Positions 27,767-37,281 are shown, counted from the first letter of the stretch. The stretch is 64,000 nt of DNA from Bacteroidota bacterium (GCA_018268035.1 JAFDXI010000048.1:1-64000); one strand, 5' to 3'. The notes: generated by a model from the letters alone, not told the origin. Made by a program: numbers and translations.

Positions 27767-27774
27767 CAAAAATT
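27767..27774 (-). promoter_or_regulatory. Candidate -7 element for aroC
   Basis: GATTTTTG-like sequence (one or two mismatches to TAnnTTTG, read on the minus strand) followed by CAGCT and the aroC ATG. It is supported mainly by its similarity in layout to the prfB, ribF and purM-like start regions. Confidence 0.35.
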
Positions 27775-27845
27775 CAACTTATTCGCCAGCATTGCAAACT
27801 GTTTTTTTCTTTACCTGTTTAAATGATGTTGACTGCAAATTTTTC

Positions 27846-29159
27846 CTATACTTCAGGTGCCCATCCTTTTTCATATTCCCTTTGCCATAATTGCATCGCT
27901 GCATCATTGTTAATGATATGGCCATTGGATGGATTGCAATGTAAAACACCGCCTGTACGTTGTGCGATATTGGCCAGGTGGCAAAGCAAAACTGATTTGC
28001 TTCCTTCATCAACAGGTGAATTGATAGAGGCTTCCCCCCGCACTGCATCAATAAAGTTTTGAAAATGATATATATCAAGGTTGCCTGTTGAACTGACAAG
28101 GTTGTTAGCTTCTGCAGCCACATCAGTCTTGCCTTCTTTTATCATTTTATTTTTTGTATCAAAAATTTTATATCCGCCACCACCATCATTGACCAATGTG
28201 CCGCCATCGCCATAAATGATGAAGCCCCGGCTTTGTCCTTCTACCGGATAATTATTACAACTCCTGCTTTCCCATGAGATAGATTTATCAGGTCCAAATT
28301 CAAAACTTGCTACCTGTGTATCTGTTGTTTGCCAGTCATCTTTAAAAGCATAACGTCCACCTGCAGAAGTGACTTTTGTTGGGTATTCAGCACCAAGCAT
28401 CCACCGACAGCAATCAATTTCATGTGTACCATTGTTACAGCTTTCACCTGTGCCCCAATGCCAGAACCAATGCCAGTTGTAGTGCACGATATTGTTTTTA
28501 TATTCCTTACGGGGAGCAGGACCCTGCCATAAATCCCAATCCAGAGTGGAAGGAACAGGCACCACTTTCCCTATGCCTATTGAAGTGCGGTTATTGGCAT
28601 ACCAGCTTTTTCCAAAATAAGCTTTCCCGATAATGCCTTCTTTCACCAATCGTGCAGCTTCAATCAATGTGGGCATCGACCGGCGCTGGTTACCCATTTG
28701 TATAAGCCTGCCATATTTTTTGTAAGCCTGTGATATCAGTTCACCTTCATAAGGGTTTTTCCCGCAGGGCTTTTCAACATAAACATGCTTCCCGTTTTGA
28801 ACTCCTAAAATAGCTGCAGGTGTATGCCAGTGGTCAGGCGTTGCTATCACTAAAGCATCAAAATCTTTTTTCTTAACCAACTCCCTTACATCTTTAATTA
28901 CTGTTGGTTTGCGGGGTGCATCTTTTAAGGCATCTAGGCCGTTTTGAATGGCTTTCTCTTCCACATCACAGATGTATGCTACTTCAACATTTTGTAATGA
29001 TGCGAATGATTGTGCAAGATAACTGCCCCTGCTGTTTACACCCATCACTGCCAGAACAACTTTATTACCTGGTGCATTTTTTCCAAAAACGGGGAAGTTT
29101 AAAATAGTTACTCCTGCTGCTGCAGCAGATGTTTGCTGAATAAATTTTCTCCTGTTCAT
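27846..29159 (-). CDS. Gfo/Idh/MocA family oxidoreductase with Tat-type signal
   Basis: A 437-residue NAD(P)-dependent oxidoreductase of the glucose-fructose/inositol dehydrogenase superfamily. The N-terminus MNRRKFIQQTSAAAAGVTIL has the twin-arginine pattern, so the folded, cofactor-loaded protein is probably exported by Tat. The Rossmann segment (VVLAVMGVNSRGSYLAQSF), the EKPCGKNPYEGELI loop and the downstream HWFWHWGTGESCNNGTHEIDCCRWML match exported Bacteroidota members. Some relatives act on glycosides by internal redox (for example family GH109), but the dedicated GH109 signature is not certain here. It is monocistronic, and the sugar substrate is unknown. Confidence 0.88.
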   Translation of the reverse strand: MNRRKFIQQTSAAAAGVTILNFPVFGKNAPGNKVVLAVMGVNSRGSYLAQSFASLQNVEVAYICDVEEKAIQNGLDALKDAPRKPTVIKDVRELVKKKDFDALVIATPDHWHTPAAILGVQNGKHVYVEKPCGKNPYEGELISQAYKKYGRLIQMGNQRRSMPTLIEAARLVKEGIIGKAYFGKSWYANNRTSIGIGKVVPVPSTLDWDLWQGPAPRKEYKNNIVHYNWHWFWHWGTGESCNNGTHEIDCCRWMLGAEYPTKVTSAGGRYAFKDDWQTTDTQVASFEFGPDKSISWESRSCNNYPVEGQSRGFIIYGDGGTLVNDGGGGYKIFDTKNKMIKEGKTDVAAEANNLVSSTGNLDIYHFQNFIDAVRGEASINSPVDEGSKSVLLCHLANIAQRTGGVLHCNPSNGHIINNDAAMQLWQREYEKGWAPEV

Positions 29160-29257
29160 ATTTTTAAACTTGTGTTATAAAGATAACAGTTTAGCCTGAA
29201 CATAATTTTACAGACAGGTTGCAGGAACAATTATAAAATATGTTTAAAAAGGAAAAA

Positions 29258-29452
29258 TTATTCTTTACCCTTTATTGTTGTTGTACTTTTTGTGGGTTCG
29301 GTTGTGAGTTGTATGTTGGTTTGTGCCACTTGTATATTATTACAGATGGCAAGTTGTTTTTCTTTGCAAAAATCAGCTTCTGTTATTAGCATTTGCAGGA
29401 TGCTACCATCCTTGATGTTGTCTATACATTGATAAAATTCAAAATCGCTCAT
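29258..29452 (-). CDS. Small hypothetical protein (64 residues)
   Basis: The frame starts MSDFEFYQCIDNIKDGSILQ and ends in a Thr/Lys-rich tail (TTEPTKSTTTIKGKE). No domain is recognised and there is no signal peptide. It lies alone between the oxidoreductase and the GntP gene. Plausible amphipathic helices and a proper ATG favour a real gene, but a chance frame cannot be excluded. The region upstream (29455-29510) holds repeated ACGTTT/TACGTA words of unknown meaning. Confidence 0.4.
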   Translation of the reverse strand: MSDFEFYQCIDNIKDGSILQMLITEADFCKEKQLAICNNIQVAQTNIQLTTEPTKSTTTIKGKE

Positions 29453-29661
29453 AGAGTTACGTTTAATAGGTACGTTTGGTTAGCAGCATTTTGATCTACG
29501 TACGATGTTATAAAATATTTGGGATAATGTTTCATTTACTATCACATTAGTTATACACAATCAGTAAGGGAAATCAATTTTTTTAATAATAGCAAAAACC
29601 TTACCATATTTAAACTTTTGCAGAAGGAGCAAGGGTGATTAACTTTAGCATCTATTATACC

Positions 29662-30978
29662 ATGACACTGATTATTTTACTTGCCGGAATTATTTTACTC
29701 ATAGTTTTAATTGCCTGGGCCAAACTGAATGCCTTCCTTTCATTTTTGGTAGTTTCCATTTTAATTGGTTTATGCAATGCCATGCCTGTAACGACCATGG
29801 TGAAAGCAATGGAAAAAGGGATTGGGGATATCCTCGGCACTCTGAGCATTATACTTTGTATGGGTGCCATGCTGGGGAAACTGATTGCAGAAAGTGGAGC
29901 AGCTCAAAAAATTTCTGAAAGCCTTGCAAAAGCCTTCGGTGTAAAACATATTTTATGGGCAATGGTATTAACTGCTTTTATCGTGGGCATACCCTTGTTT
30001 TTTGATGTGAGCTTTGTGATGATGGTGCCGTTGATAATTACAGTTTCAAAACGGTATAATATTCCTGTTGTTTATATCGGATTGCCTGTTGTCGCAGCCG
30101 TTTCTGTAACGCATGGTTACCTGCCACCACATCCTGCGCCTACTGCTTTAGTGGCTGCATACAATGCTGACCTCGGACTTACCATGTTGTATGGCTTATG
30201 TATTGCCATTCCTGCTGTTATTATTGCCGGTCCAATGTTTGCAACACGTTTAAAAAAATACAACAACAAACCACCTGATACTTTTGCTTCCAAAGACTTA
30301 CCTGAAAATGAACTGCCTTCTTTTTTTAATAGTTTATTTACAACCTTTCTTCCTGTTTTACTAATTGCTGTTGCTACTGTTTGTGAACAATTTATTTCGC
30401 ATAAAAATTTTGTTACTAATTTTTTTATCGGCATTGGCAACCCTCCTGTTGCCATGATCATCGCTGTTTTTTATGCATTGTACAGCCTCGGTTTAAAAAG
30501 AGGAAGGCCAATGACTGAATTGATGAACCATTTAGTGGATGCTATCAAAGACATATCTCCAATTTTACTCATTCTCGCAGGTGCAGGTGCGATGAAAGAA
30601 ATCTTAACTGAGACAGGCGTTAATGTTCAAATTGCTTCCATGCTGAACAGCTTTCATGTGCATCCATTACTGGCTGCTTGGACCATCAGCGCTGTTATCC
30701 GTATTGCATTGGGGTCTGCAACGGTTGCCGGATTGACGACTGCGGGCATCATTGCGCCCATCATTGTCACAAGCGGTGTCAATCCATGTTTGATGGTGCT
30801 GGCAACAGGTGCAGGTAGTTTAATATTTGGCCATGTGAATGATGGTGGTTTCTGGCTTTTCAAAGAATATTTCAATTTGAGTTTAAAAGATACATTCAAA
30901 ACCTGGAGTGTAATGGAAACAATGGTTTCTGTTATCGGTTTAATCGGTGTGTTTATCCTGAATTATTTTATAGCATAA
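29662..30978 (+). CDS. GntP-family gluconate/organic acid:H+ symporter
   Basis: A 438-residue inner-membrane protein with about 12-14 hydrophobic helices. It aligns with GntP/GntT-type permeases from its N-terminus (MTLIILLAGIILLIVLIAWAKL), including ILGTLSIILCMGAMLGKLIAESGAA, the VTHGYLPPHPAPTALVAAYNAD region, and GSATVAGLTTAGIIAPI with GHVNDGGFWLFKEYF. The family carries gluconate, hexuronates, D-serine or related acids. A GTG at 29635 with a good AAGGAG upstream would add nine residues; the ATG at 29662 fits the family start better. It is the first gene of a run with a RidA-like protein and a serine hydrolase. Confidence 0.88.
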   Translation: MTLIILLAGIILLIVLIAWAKLNAFLSFLVVSILIGLCNAMPVTTMVKAMEKGIGDILGTLSIILCMGAMLGKLIAESGAAQKISESLAKAFGVKHILWAMVLTAFIVGIPLFFDVSFVMMVPLIITVSKRYNIPVVYIGLPVVAAVSVTHGYLPPHPAPTALVAAYNADLGLTMLYGLCIAIPAVIIAGPMFATRLKKYNNKPPDTFASKDLPENELPSFFNSLFTTFLPVLLIAVATVCEQFISHKNFVTNFFIGIGNPPVAMIIAVFYALYSLGLKRGRPMTELMNHLVDAIKDISPILLILAGAGAMKEILTETGVNVQIASMLNSFHVHPLLAAWTISAVIRIALGSATVAGLTTAGIIAPIIVTSGVNPCLMVLATGAGSLIFGHVNDGGFWLFKEYFNLSLKDTFKTWSVMETMVSVIGLIGVFILNYFIA

Positions 30979-30997
30979 TCAATAAAATTTATTTTAT

Positions 30998-31486
30998 ATG
31001 ACTCCTGATGAAAATTTTAAAAAACTGGAATTGCAATTACCTCCTGCACCTGTACCGATGGGGGTTTACAAACCATGTTTGATTGTAAACAATTTTGCTT
31101 ATATATCAGGGCACGGGCCTTTATTGCCTGATGCTTCATTGATTCATGGCCGGGTGGGTGACACATTAAATGTTGAAGAAGGTAAACTGGCTGCAAAGCA
31201 GGTGGGACTTGCAATACTTTCCACACTTCAGCAAAAACTGGGTTCACTGAATAAGATTAAACGGGTCATAAAAGTATTAGGGATGGTAGCATGCACACCC
31301 GATTTTGAACAACATACCCAGGTGATCAATGGCTGCAGCGAGTTATTTGCACAGGTTTGGGGCAATGATAACGGTGTTGGTGTACGCAGTGCTGTTGGCA
31401 TGGGTTCCCTGCCTGGAAATATACCGGTTGAAATAGAAGCAATGTTTGAACTGGAAGAACAGCAATTTGCAATTTATCCGCAATAA
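30998..31486 (+). CDS. RidA/YjgF-superfamily protein
   Basis: A 162-residue member of the YjgF/YER057c/UK114 group, longer than classical RidA (about 130 residues). Typical parts are PVPMGVYKPCLIVNNFAYISGHGPLL, VGLAILSTLQQKLGSLNKIKRVIKVLGMVAC, FEQHTQVINGCSELFAQVWG and the closing NIPVEIEAMFEL. RidA deaminates reactive enamine/imine intermediates made by PLP enzymes. This longer subgroup often sits with amino-acid or D-amino-acid genes, so the neighbour permease may import such a compound. It starts 19 nt after the GntP gene. Confidence 0.82.
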   Translation: MTPDENFKKLELQLPPAPVPMGVYKPCLIVNNFAYISGHGPLLPDASLIHGRVGDTLNVEEGKLAAKQVGLAILSTLQQKLGSLNKIKRVIKVLGMVACTPDFEQHTQVINGCSELFAQVWGNDNGVGVRSAVGMGSLPGNIPVEIEAMFELEEQQFAIYPQ

Positions 31487-31522
31487 ATATTCAGAACAAT
31501 TAAATCAATCATCTTGTAATTA

Positions 31523-32809
31523 ATGAAGAAAAAAATAATATCATCTAAGAAAATCCGATTTCATTTTTCAGGCCTGCTATTATTGTTGTTTGTCTCTTTT
31601 AATGTTTCTCCGGTTTCCATCAAAGCACAGTATGTTACCAATAATAAAAGTTTTTTAATTGCAACCATTGATAGTTTGCTCAACGGTGCTGTAAATCTTA
31701 AGGAAATTCCAGGTGCTGTAATTGAGATAATGCAAAATGAAAATGTCATTTATAAAAAGGCGTTTGGATTTTCTCAGGAATATGATTTTGACCATCATCT
31801 TTTGCAGCAGCCACCTATGATGGATACTGCGACTTTGTTTGATATTGCTTCCCTCACAAAAGTGATTGGCACTACAACATCAATCATGTTGCTGGCAGAC
31901 AGGGGAAAGATACATATTGACGACCCTGTGAGTAAGTATATAACGGGCTTTGATGTATTTCCAAAAAGTGCGATCACTATACGACACCTGCTTACTCATA
32001 CTGCGGGATTGATTGAATGGTATCCTTTGTTTTATCGTTCTTCAAACAGGGAATCAACATATAAGATTATTCATTCGTTGCCGTTGAAATATGCAGTGGG
32101 TCAACGCCGTGCTTATAGCGATCTTGGGTTTATATTGCTTGGTGAGATCGTTGAAAAAATTTCAGGTCTTTCACTGGATGAATTTGAAAGAAAAAATATT
32201 TTCATCCCACTCGGCATGGTGCATACGATGTATAATCCGTTGAAAAATGGAAGGGTAGATAATATTGCCGCCACATCACTTGGTAATCCTTATGAAACTA
32301 GAATGTTGTATGATTCATCTCTTGGCTTTGGGGTGGGGGGGCTTGATCCTGATTCCTGGAATGGCTGGCGAAAATATGTTGTGATAGGTGAAGTGAATGA
32401 TGGCAATGCCTGGTATGCCTGTGGTGGCATTGCCGGTCATGCAGGATTATTTTCTACTGTGGATGATGTGCAAAAACTGGTGGATATGATCATGCACAAA
32501 GGTAAGGTTGGCAATAAACAATTTATCTCTTCATCAATCATTGATTCTTTCCTGGTAGAAGACCGTTTTCATAATGGCCTCGGATGGATGATGGATAGTT
32601 CCAACTCATTTATGAAAGATGCACCACCTGGAACGTTTGGCCACACAGGTTTTACAGGGACAAGTATTGCAGTAGTGCCTCAATACCATCTGTCTATTAT
32701 TCTTTTTATCAATCGCCAGAATATGGGACTATTAAAATCAGGATTTTATTATAACTCCAATCCTTTACGACGTGAAATTTTTACTGCGGTGATGAAATAT
32801 CTAAAATGA
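31523..32809 (+). CDS. Secreted serine hydrolase, beta-lactamase/DD-peptidase (S12) type
   Basis: A 428-residue protein with a signal peptide (LLLLLFVSFNVSPVSIKAQ). The penicillin-recognising active site is visible: SLTK with Ser110 and Lys113, YSD (Tyr198), and the third motif as HTG in FGHTGFTGTS. SRxxLTHTAGL is also typical of family S12. Such enzymes cleave D-amino-acid peptides or esters; true class C beta-lactamase activity is not implied. It follows the RidA-like gene by 36 nt and probably shares its transcript. Confidence 0.85.
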   Translation: MKKKIISSKKIRFHFSGLLLLLFVSFNVSPVSIKAQYVTNNKSFLIATIDSLLNGAVNLKEIPGAVIEIMQNENVIYKKAFGFSQEYDFDHHLLQQPPMMDTATLFDIASLTKVIGTTTSIMLLADRGKIHIDDPVSKYITGFDVFPKSAITIRHLLTHTAGLIEWYPLFYRSSNRESTYKIIHSLPLKYAVGQRRAYSDLGFILLGEIVEKISGLSLDEFERKNIFIPLGMVHTMYNPLKNGRVDNIAATSLGNPYETRMLYDSSLGFGVGGLDPDSWNGWRKYVVIGEVNDGNAWYACGGIAGHAGLFSTVDDVQKLVDMIMHKGKVGNKQFISSSIIDSFLVEDRFHNGLGWMMDSSNSFMKDAPPGTFGHTGFTGTSIAVVPQYHLSIILFINRQNMGLLKSGFYYNSNPLRREIFTAVMKYLK

Positions 32810-32927
32810 TAAAGTATTTTTTTTGAAAATAGTGAGTGGTATTATGATTTAAGAATTATCTCTGTGCTAATGCTGTCTTCATTCATGATTGACTATTTTC
32901 AATGGTATTATAGAATTAATACGATCA

Positions 32928-33050
32928 ATGAAAATTTTTGGGTTTAAAATTTATTTATTCTCAGAAAAACAATTGCATGCAGGTGATGTCCTGTTAAAAC
33001 CAGGTTCAAAGAATTGGAAAAATGCTGAAATTCAAACCATGCAAATTTAA
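32928..33050 (+). other. Short open frame in the 32.8-33.4 kb gap, doubtful gene
   Basis: A 40-codon frame starts MKIFGFKIYLF and ends IQTMQI, with a plausible middle (HAGDVLLKPGSKNWKN). It could be a tiny gene or a remnant. Nothing else in 32810-33106 is recognisable. Confidence 0.2.
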
Positions 33051-33106
33051 TATTTCATGTAAAATTTGCATGGATGATTTCTTGATGGAATAATAAAAAA
33101 TAATTG

Positions 33107-33221
33107 TTGTCCGAATAAAATTCTTCAAAATAGCTGAAATTCTTTGCCAGTAAGGGTTCTAAGTCCGCCATAGGCGGATGAGGTCTTGTAAAGCAAAGGG
33201 TTATTATCTTTAGTCGGACAA
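33107..33221 (+). repeat. 115-bp intergenic inverted-repeat element, copy 1
   Basis: The element begins TTGTCCGAATAAA and ends TTTAGTCGGACAA, a 13-bp terminal inverted repeat with one mismatch. The centre carries TCCGCC-ATA-GGCGGA. It aligns without gaps to copies at 40239-40353 and 48936-49050. Identical 14-bp direct repeats (TAATAAAAAATAAT at 33091-33104 and 33225-33238) flank it within 2-3 nt. No coding potential was seen. It lies downstream of the serine hydrolase gene. Confidence 0.85.
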
Positions 33222-33372
33222 CTGTAATAAAAAATAATAAACTTTGGGATGGAGTTATTTAGTTGTGTTGATAATTTCACTCCATTTTCATTAATCAAAA
33301 ATGGCTTTAAATATTGACAACATATTGCTCTTATTTATTTTCTATATTTATAAATACAATAAAGATTAACTT

Positions 33373-33846
33373 ATGGAAAATAAAAAAGATAACCCGGGTG
33401 TTTATATACCACCGCCGTTGCTTTATGCTGCAATTTTTATCCTGGCTATTTTAATGCAAAAAGTACTCCCGCTTAGCAAGGAATTTTTTTACACAACAAC
33501 ATCAGATATTATCGGTACAGTATTTATACTTGTAAGCCTGTTTTTTAATTTTCCTGCTTTATTACAGTTTTTGAAATCAAAGAATACTTTGATCACTGTT
33601 AAACCTGCTAATACTTTGCAAACGAGTGGCATTTACTCTGTCAGCCGCAATCCCATGTACATTAGCCTGCTGCTTATTTACACAGGGTTGTCATTTATCA
33701 TTGGTAATTGGTGGAATTTGATCCTGTTGCCTGTATTAATTTTTATCGTCCAGGAGTATGTAATAAAGAAGGAAGAAAAATACCTCGGACGGAGATTTGG
33801 ACAAGAATATGCAGAGTACAAATCAAAAGTCAGGAGATGGTTGTGA
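33373..33846 (+). CDS. Isoprenylcysteine carboxyl methyltransferase-like membrane protein
   Basis: A 157-residue membrane protein with four hydrophobic segments and the ICMT/PEMT-type C-terminal signature: SGIYSVSRNPMYISLLLIYTG, then VIKKEEKYLGRRFGQEYAEYKSKVRRWL. Members are SAM-dependent methyltransferases for lipids, isoprenoid or sulfide substrates; the bacterial substrate here is unknown. It is a single gene convergent with the sialate O-acetylesterase. Confidence 0.83.
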   Translation: MENKKDNPGVYIPPPLLYAAIFILAILMQKVLPLSKEFFYTTTSDIIGTVFILVSLFFNFPALLQFLKSKNTLITVKPANTLQTSGIYSVSRNPMYISLLLIYTGLSFIIGNWWNLILLPVLIFIVQEYVIKKEEKYLGRRFGQEYAEYKSKVRRWL

Positions 33847-33942
33847 TGTTGTTGATTGAAAAAATATAATGCTTGTTTTATCCTTTAAAAGCAGGATTGA
33901 AAAATCATAAACTGTTATCAGGATTTTCTGCTTAAAAATTTT

Positions 33943-35895
33943 TTACTCACTATTCAGATATTTATTTCCTGATGTTGTCAGCCTGAACTGATCTGTTCTG
34001 AAAGGTGCAGCAGGTAAACCGTCTTTATTATACAAATCCACTTCACCTGGTTGCCCACTCCACAAATACCTTACAGCAACAGGGCTTTGTATCATTTTAT
34101 TAAATACTACGACTGTAGTATCATTTTTTATATAAGCTCTTGCCCAATGAAAAATGCTGTCTTTGCCGGCAATAGCAAATCCACGAACATAACCGTACTT
34201 GTCATTGCATGCAACTTTATTGTCAAAACTGATAATAAAACTGTCACCGGAAATATGCATGTTTTTATATCGGGGTGATAACTCAATACTGTCATCATGA
34301 TAGACAATTTTTAAAGCAGTCATGGCAAGCCTGTTGCCAACGGCCAGTTTATTATCCGGGTGTAAATTATCAGCTTCGCCAATATCAATTGTTGTTGCCA
34401 TGCCTGTATTGGGTAATGATAAAGCTGCTGTTTGTGCTTCACGTAATTCAGCCCAGTCACTGTTTTCAGGCTGCAATGGCTCTTTGCCGAAGTTGGGTAG
34501 TTGCACAATTAAAAAAGGCAGGTTGCCCTGGTTAAACTGTTGTCTCCAGTCTGTTATCATTGCAGGTAACAACTGTTTATATTCTTCAGCCCTGCCCGTA
34601 TTGGCTTCGCCCTGATACCAGGCAAAACCTGTGATGCTCAGCTGTACTAACGGTGCGATATTTGCGTTGTACAGGATGGATGGCGTTCCAAAAATATAAG
34701 CATTAGCTACTAATGGTCTCTTGAATTTTTTTGCATCAATCTGCACACCTTTTTTATACTTCCATTCACCAGCCCAATATGGATCCCAGAACATATTGTA
34801 CATGCCACCTTTGCCACCTGCATCAAAAACCCTTACTGTTACAATATTATTTTTTGGTTGAATGATGCTGTCAGGAATAACATAAGTGTTGAGGTTCATG
34901 TTGCCATAACCTTCACCAACTTTTACTCCGTTCACCCAACAAATATTATAATCATCTACCTGGCCTAAACTGATGGTTGTTTGTCCAAAGAAATTTTTTG
35001 GAAATGAATCATAGCGTTTCCTGAACCAAACCGAACCATCATAGTCTTTTAACTCATTATCTTCCCAATGTGATGGCTGGTACATTGTTTTCCAGTCACT
35101 GTCATTGGCGCCCGGTAAATACCATTGTTGTTCCAGTCCCGGATCATCTTTTAAATAATATTTTTTATCCCACAATGGTTTGATTTTTTCAAAATCTTCA
35201 TTCATCTGTTTGATGCTTTTATGCGGTGCCAGGTATGTATTATAGAATTGATCAAACTGAGGAAATTGATGTAGCGCTTCATTACTCATCCATTCTTCGA
35301 TAGATGTTGCACCGAGGTTATCACTGATTAAACCAATTGGAATATTTAAGTGTTGTTGCAGGTAACTACCGAAGAAAAAACCAACAGCAGTAAAATTTCT
35401 CACGTCGTTTGTATTTGCAATTTTCCAGGCGCCATATTTCAATGTATCCTGTGGCACAAAGTCTGCACCTACAGCAACAGAAAATAACCTGATGTTATTA
35501 TTATTGAATGTAGATGTGTCTGGTAAAGGATAAGCGTCTTTAATTGCAAACTGCATATTGCTTTGTCCTCCGCAAATCCAAACATCCCCAAATAAAACAT
35601 TGTTTAATCCAATTGTGTTTTTTCCACTAATAATAATTTGATAAGGGCCACCGGCTTTTTGCGCCGGTAAAATAATTTTCCATTTCCCGTTTACAGGATT
35701 TGTTTTATAAATTGCATGGTTGAAAATAATTGTAACTGTTTCACCATCATCTGCAGTGCCCCAAATGTTGCAGGGTTTATCCCGCTGCAATACCATATTA
35801 CTTTGAAACAAAACAGGCAAATGCACATTGGCTTGAACTGTCGTAATTCCAATAAAAATGATGGTGAAAAAAATAATCCTGTATGTATGCTTCAT
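33943..35895 (-). CDS. Secreted sialate O-acetylesterase-type SGNH esterase
   Basis: A 650-residue secreted protein (signal peptide IIFFTIIFIGITTVQA). The catalytic Ser112 sits in WICGGQSNMQF, and the Asp/His pair in EADNLHPDNKLAVGNRLA near the C-terminal third, as in SASA-family esterases. An inserted beta-sandwich (DGSVWFRKRYDSFPKNFFG and VDDYNICWVNGVKVGEG) is also normal for the Bacteroidota long form. It removes acetyl esters from sialic acids or from plant polysaccharides such as xylan; which one is not decidable here. It is divergent from the sugar-acid cluster at 36.2 kb. Confidence 0.88.
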   Translation of the reverse strand: MKHTYRIIFFTIIFIGITTVQANVHLPVLFQSNMVLQRDKPCNIWGTADDGETVTIIFNHAIYKTNPVNGKWKIILPAQKAGGPYQIIISGKNTIGLNNVLFGDVWICGGQSNMQFAIKDAYPLPDTSTFNNNNIRLFSVAVGADFVPQDTLKYGAWKIANTNDVRNFTAVGFFFGSYLQQHLNIPIGLISDNLGATSIEEWMSNEALHQFPQFDQFYNTYLAPHKSIKQMNEDFEKIKPLWDKKYYLKDDPGLEQQWYLPGANDSDWKTMYQPSHWEDNELKDYDGSVWFRKRYDSFPKNFFGQTTISLGQVDDYNICWVNGVKVGEGYGNMNLNTYVIPDSIIQPKNNIVTVRVFDAGGKGGMYNMFWDPYWAGEWKYKKGVQIDAKKFKRPLVANAYIFGTPSILYNANIAPLVQLSITGFAWYQGEANTGRAEEYKQLLPAMITDWRQQFNQGNLPFLIVQLPNFGKEPLQPENSDWAELREAQTAALSLPNTGMATTIDIGEADNLHPDNKLAVGNRLAMTALKIVYHDDSIELSPRYKNMHISGDSFIISFDNKVACNDKYGYVRGFAIAGKDSIFHWARAYIKNDTTVVVFNKMIQSPVAVRYLWSGQPGEVDLYNKDGLPAAPFRTDQFRLTTSGNKYLNSE

Positions 35896-36119
35896 GTTTC
35901 AAATTAAGCAAAAGTTTTTTTGATCTATGAAAAGCAGTTCATCTGATTTGAAATTTATGAGTTTTGAAGGACTTGTTATATCAATATGAATTGAATGTGA
36001 TGATTTATTTTTCATGGTGCCAGGAGAATAGAACCCTGCCATTTTTTTTCTTCTAAGGGAAATATATAGCAATCTGTTTTTATTCTGTTTATTTTTTGAA
36101 TGATATTTGAAATGTGTAG

Positions 36120-36246
36120 GAGTTTTATTGTTTAATTGTTAATTGTGAATGATTAATTTTTAATGGTTAATTAATAATTCGTAACCTGCCTGCCGTAGGC
36201 AGGTTCGTAATTCGTAATTTTTAATTCGTAATTGATAATTCGTTAG
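36120..36246. repeat. A+T-rich tandem ATTCGTAATT-type words with an embedded 9-bp palindrome
   Basis: Five near-copies of ATTCGTAA/TTCGTAATT lie between 36176 and 36245. They surround AACCTGCCT-GCCGT-AGGCAGGTT (36183-36205), a perfect 9-bp inverted repeat. The block ends at the start codon of the mutarotase-like gene. The rest of the 351-bp gap (35896-36119) shows no recognisable feature. Confidence 0.6.
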
Positions 36247-37281
36247 ATGAAAGTTGTACTTGAAAACGATGCCTGTTATTTATCTGTCGAATCTTTTGGT
36301 GGTGCCATCATTGATTTTCATTTGAAAAATAATCCTGGGGTTAACCCGTTAAGTTTTGCATTCACCAATGATCAAATGCCTGTGAATAATAAACAAGGCG
36401 CACCTTATCGTGGACACTTTTTATGTGCAGGAAGATGGGGGCAACCTTCAGATAAAGAGATAAAATGTGGCATTCCCAATCATGGCGAAGCTGCCAATAT
36501 AGATTGGCAGGCAAGTGAAATAAATAACAGTATCCTGATGCAGGCAGTTTGCAAAAAAGAGGGCTTGCAAATTGAAAGGAAAATTGAATTAGATCAGCAA
36601 TCATCAATATTTGTTGTAACCGAAAAATTTATGAATATAAATTCATTGGGAAGATTATGGAACGTGGTACAACATCCAACACTTGCTGCACCTTTTTTAG
36701 ATGAACGCGTCATCATCAATTGTAATGCTACAATCGGTTTTGACCAGGCACATTATAATAACGCAGAAGAAAAAAGCATTTTTTTCCCAGATGTGATTGA
36801 TGATAAAAACAATCAATTCAATCTAAAAAAACCACAGACAAAATATAATTCGGTTTTTTCTTTCCTCGTGAATCATCAGGATGAGTTTGGCTGGATCACT
36901 GCATTTTCACCAAAATATAAATTGTTGCTGGGTTATGTATGGAAACGAAGTGACTATCCCTGGATACATCTTTGGCAGCATTGGAATGAGGATACAATTA
37001 GTTATCGTGGAATTGAATTTGGTACTGCAGGCATACATCAACCATTTGAAGAAATATTAAATACTGCTACGAAACTGTTTGGTGAAAAAACTTTGGCTTA
37101 TATTGATGCCGACGAATGTGTAAGTAAGAGCTATATTTCTTTTTTAATTGATACCGGCCCTGATTTTTCTGAAACAGAAAATATATCTGTTGCCGGAAGT
37201 ACAATTCAGATAAAAGGCCTTGGTGAAAAAATATTTAATCTTGTTACAACAATGAATTTACCCGATGGATTACCAAAATAA
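36247..37281 (+). CDS. Galactose-mutarotase-superfamily protein
   Basis: A 344-residue cytoplasmic beta-sandwich protein resembling aldose 1-epimerase-type folds. Features are the N-terminal ENDACYLSVESFGGAIIDFHL, the central YRGHFLCAGRWGQPS and GIPNHGEAANIDW (the His is a likely catalytic or binding residue), WNVVQHPTLAAPFLDE, and PWIHLWQHWNED. Canonical galM motifs are only partly present, so the exact subfamily is unsure. The next gene overlaps its last 17 bases, and the two belong to a sugar-oxidation operon. Confidence 0.72.
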   Translation: MKVVLENDACYLSVESFGGAIIDFHLKNNPGVNPLSFAFTNDQMPVNNKQGAPYRGHFLCAGRWGQPSDKEIKCGIPNHGEAANIDWQASEINNSILMQAVCKKEGLQIERKIELDQQSSIFVVTEKFMNINSLGRLWNVVQHPTLAAPFLDERVIINCNATIGFDQAHYNNAEEKSIFFPDVIDDKNNQFNLKKPQTKYNSVFSFLVNHQDEFGWITAFSPKYKLLLGYVWKRSDYPWIHLWQHWNEDTISYRGIEFGTAGIHQPFEEILNTATKLFGEKTLAYIDADECVSKSYISFLIDTGPDFSETENISVAGSTIQIKGLGEKIFNLVTTMNLPDGLPK

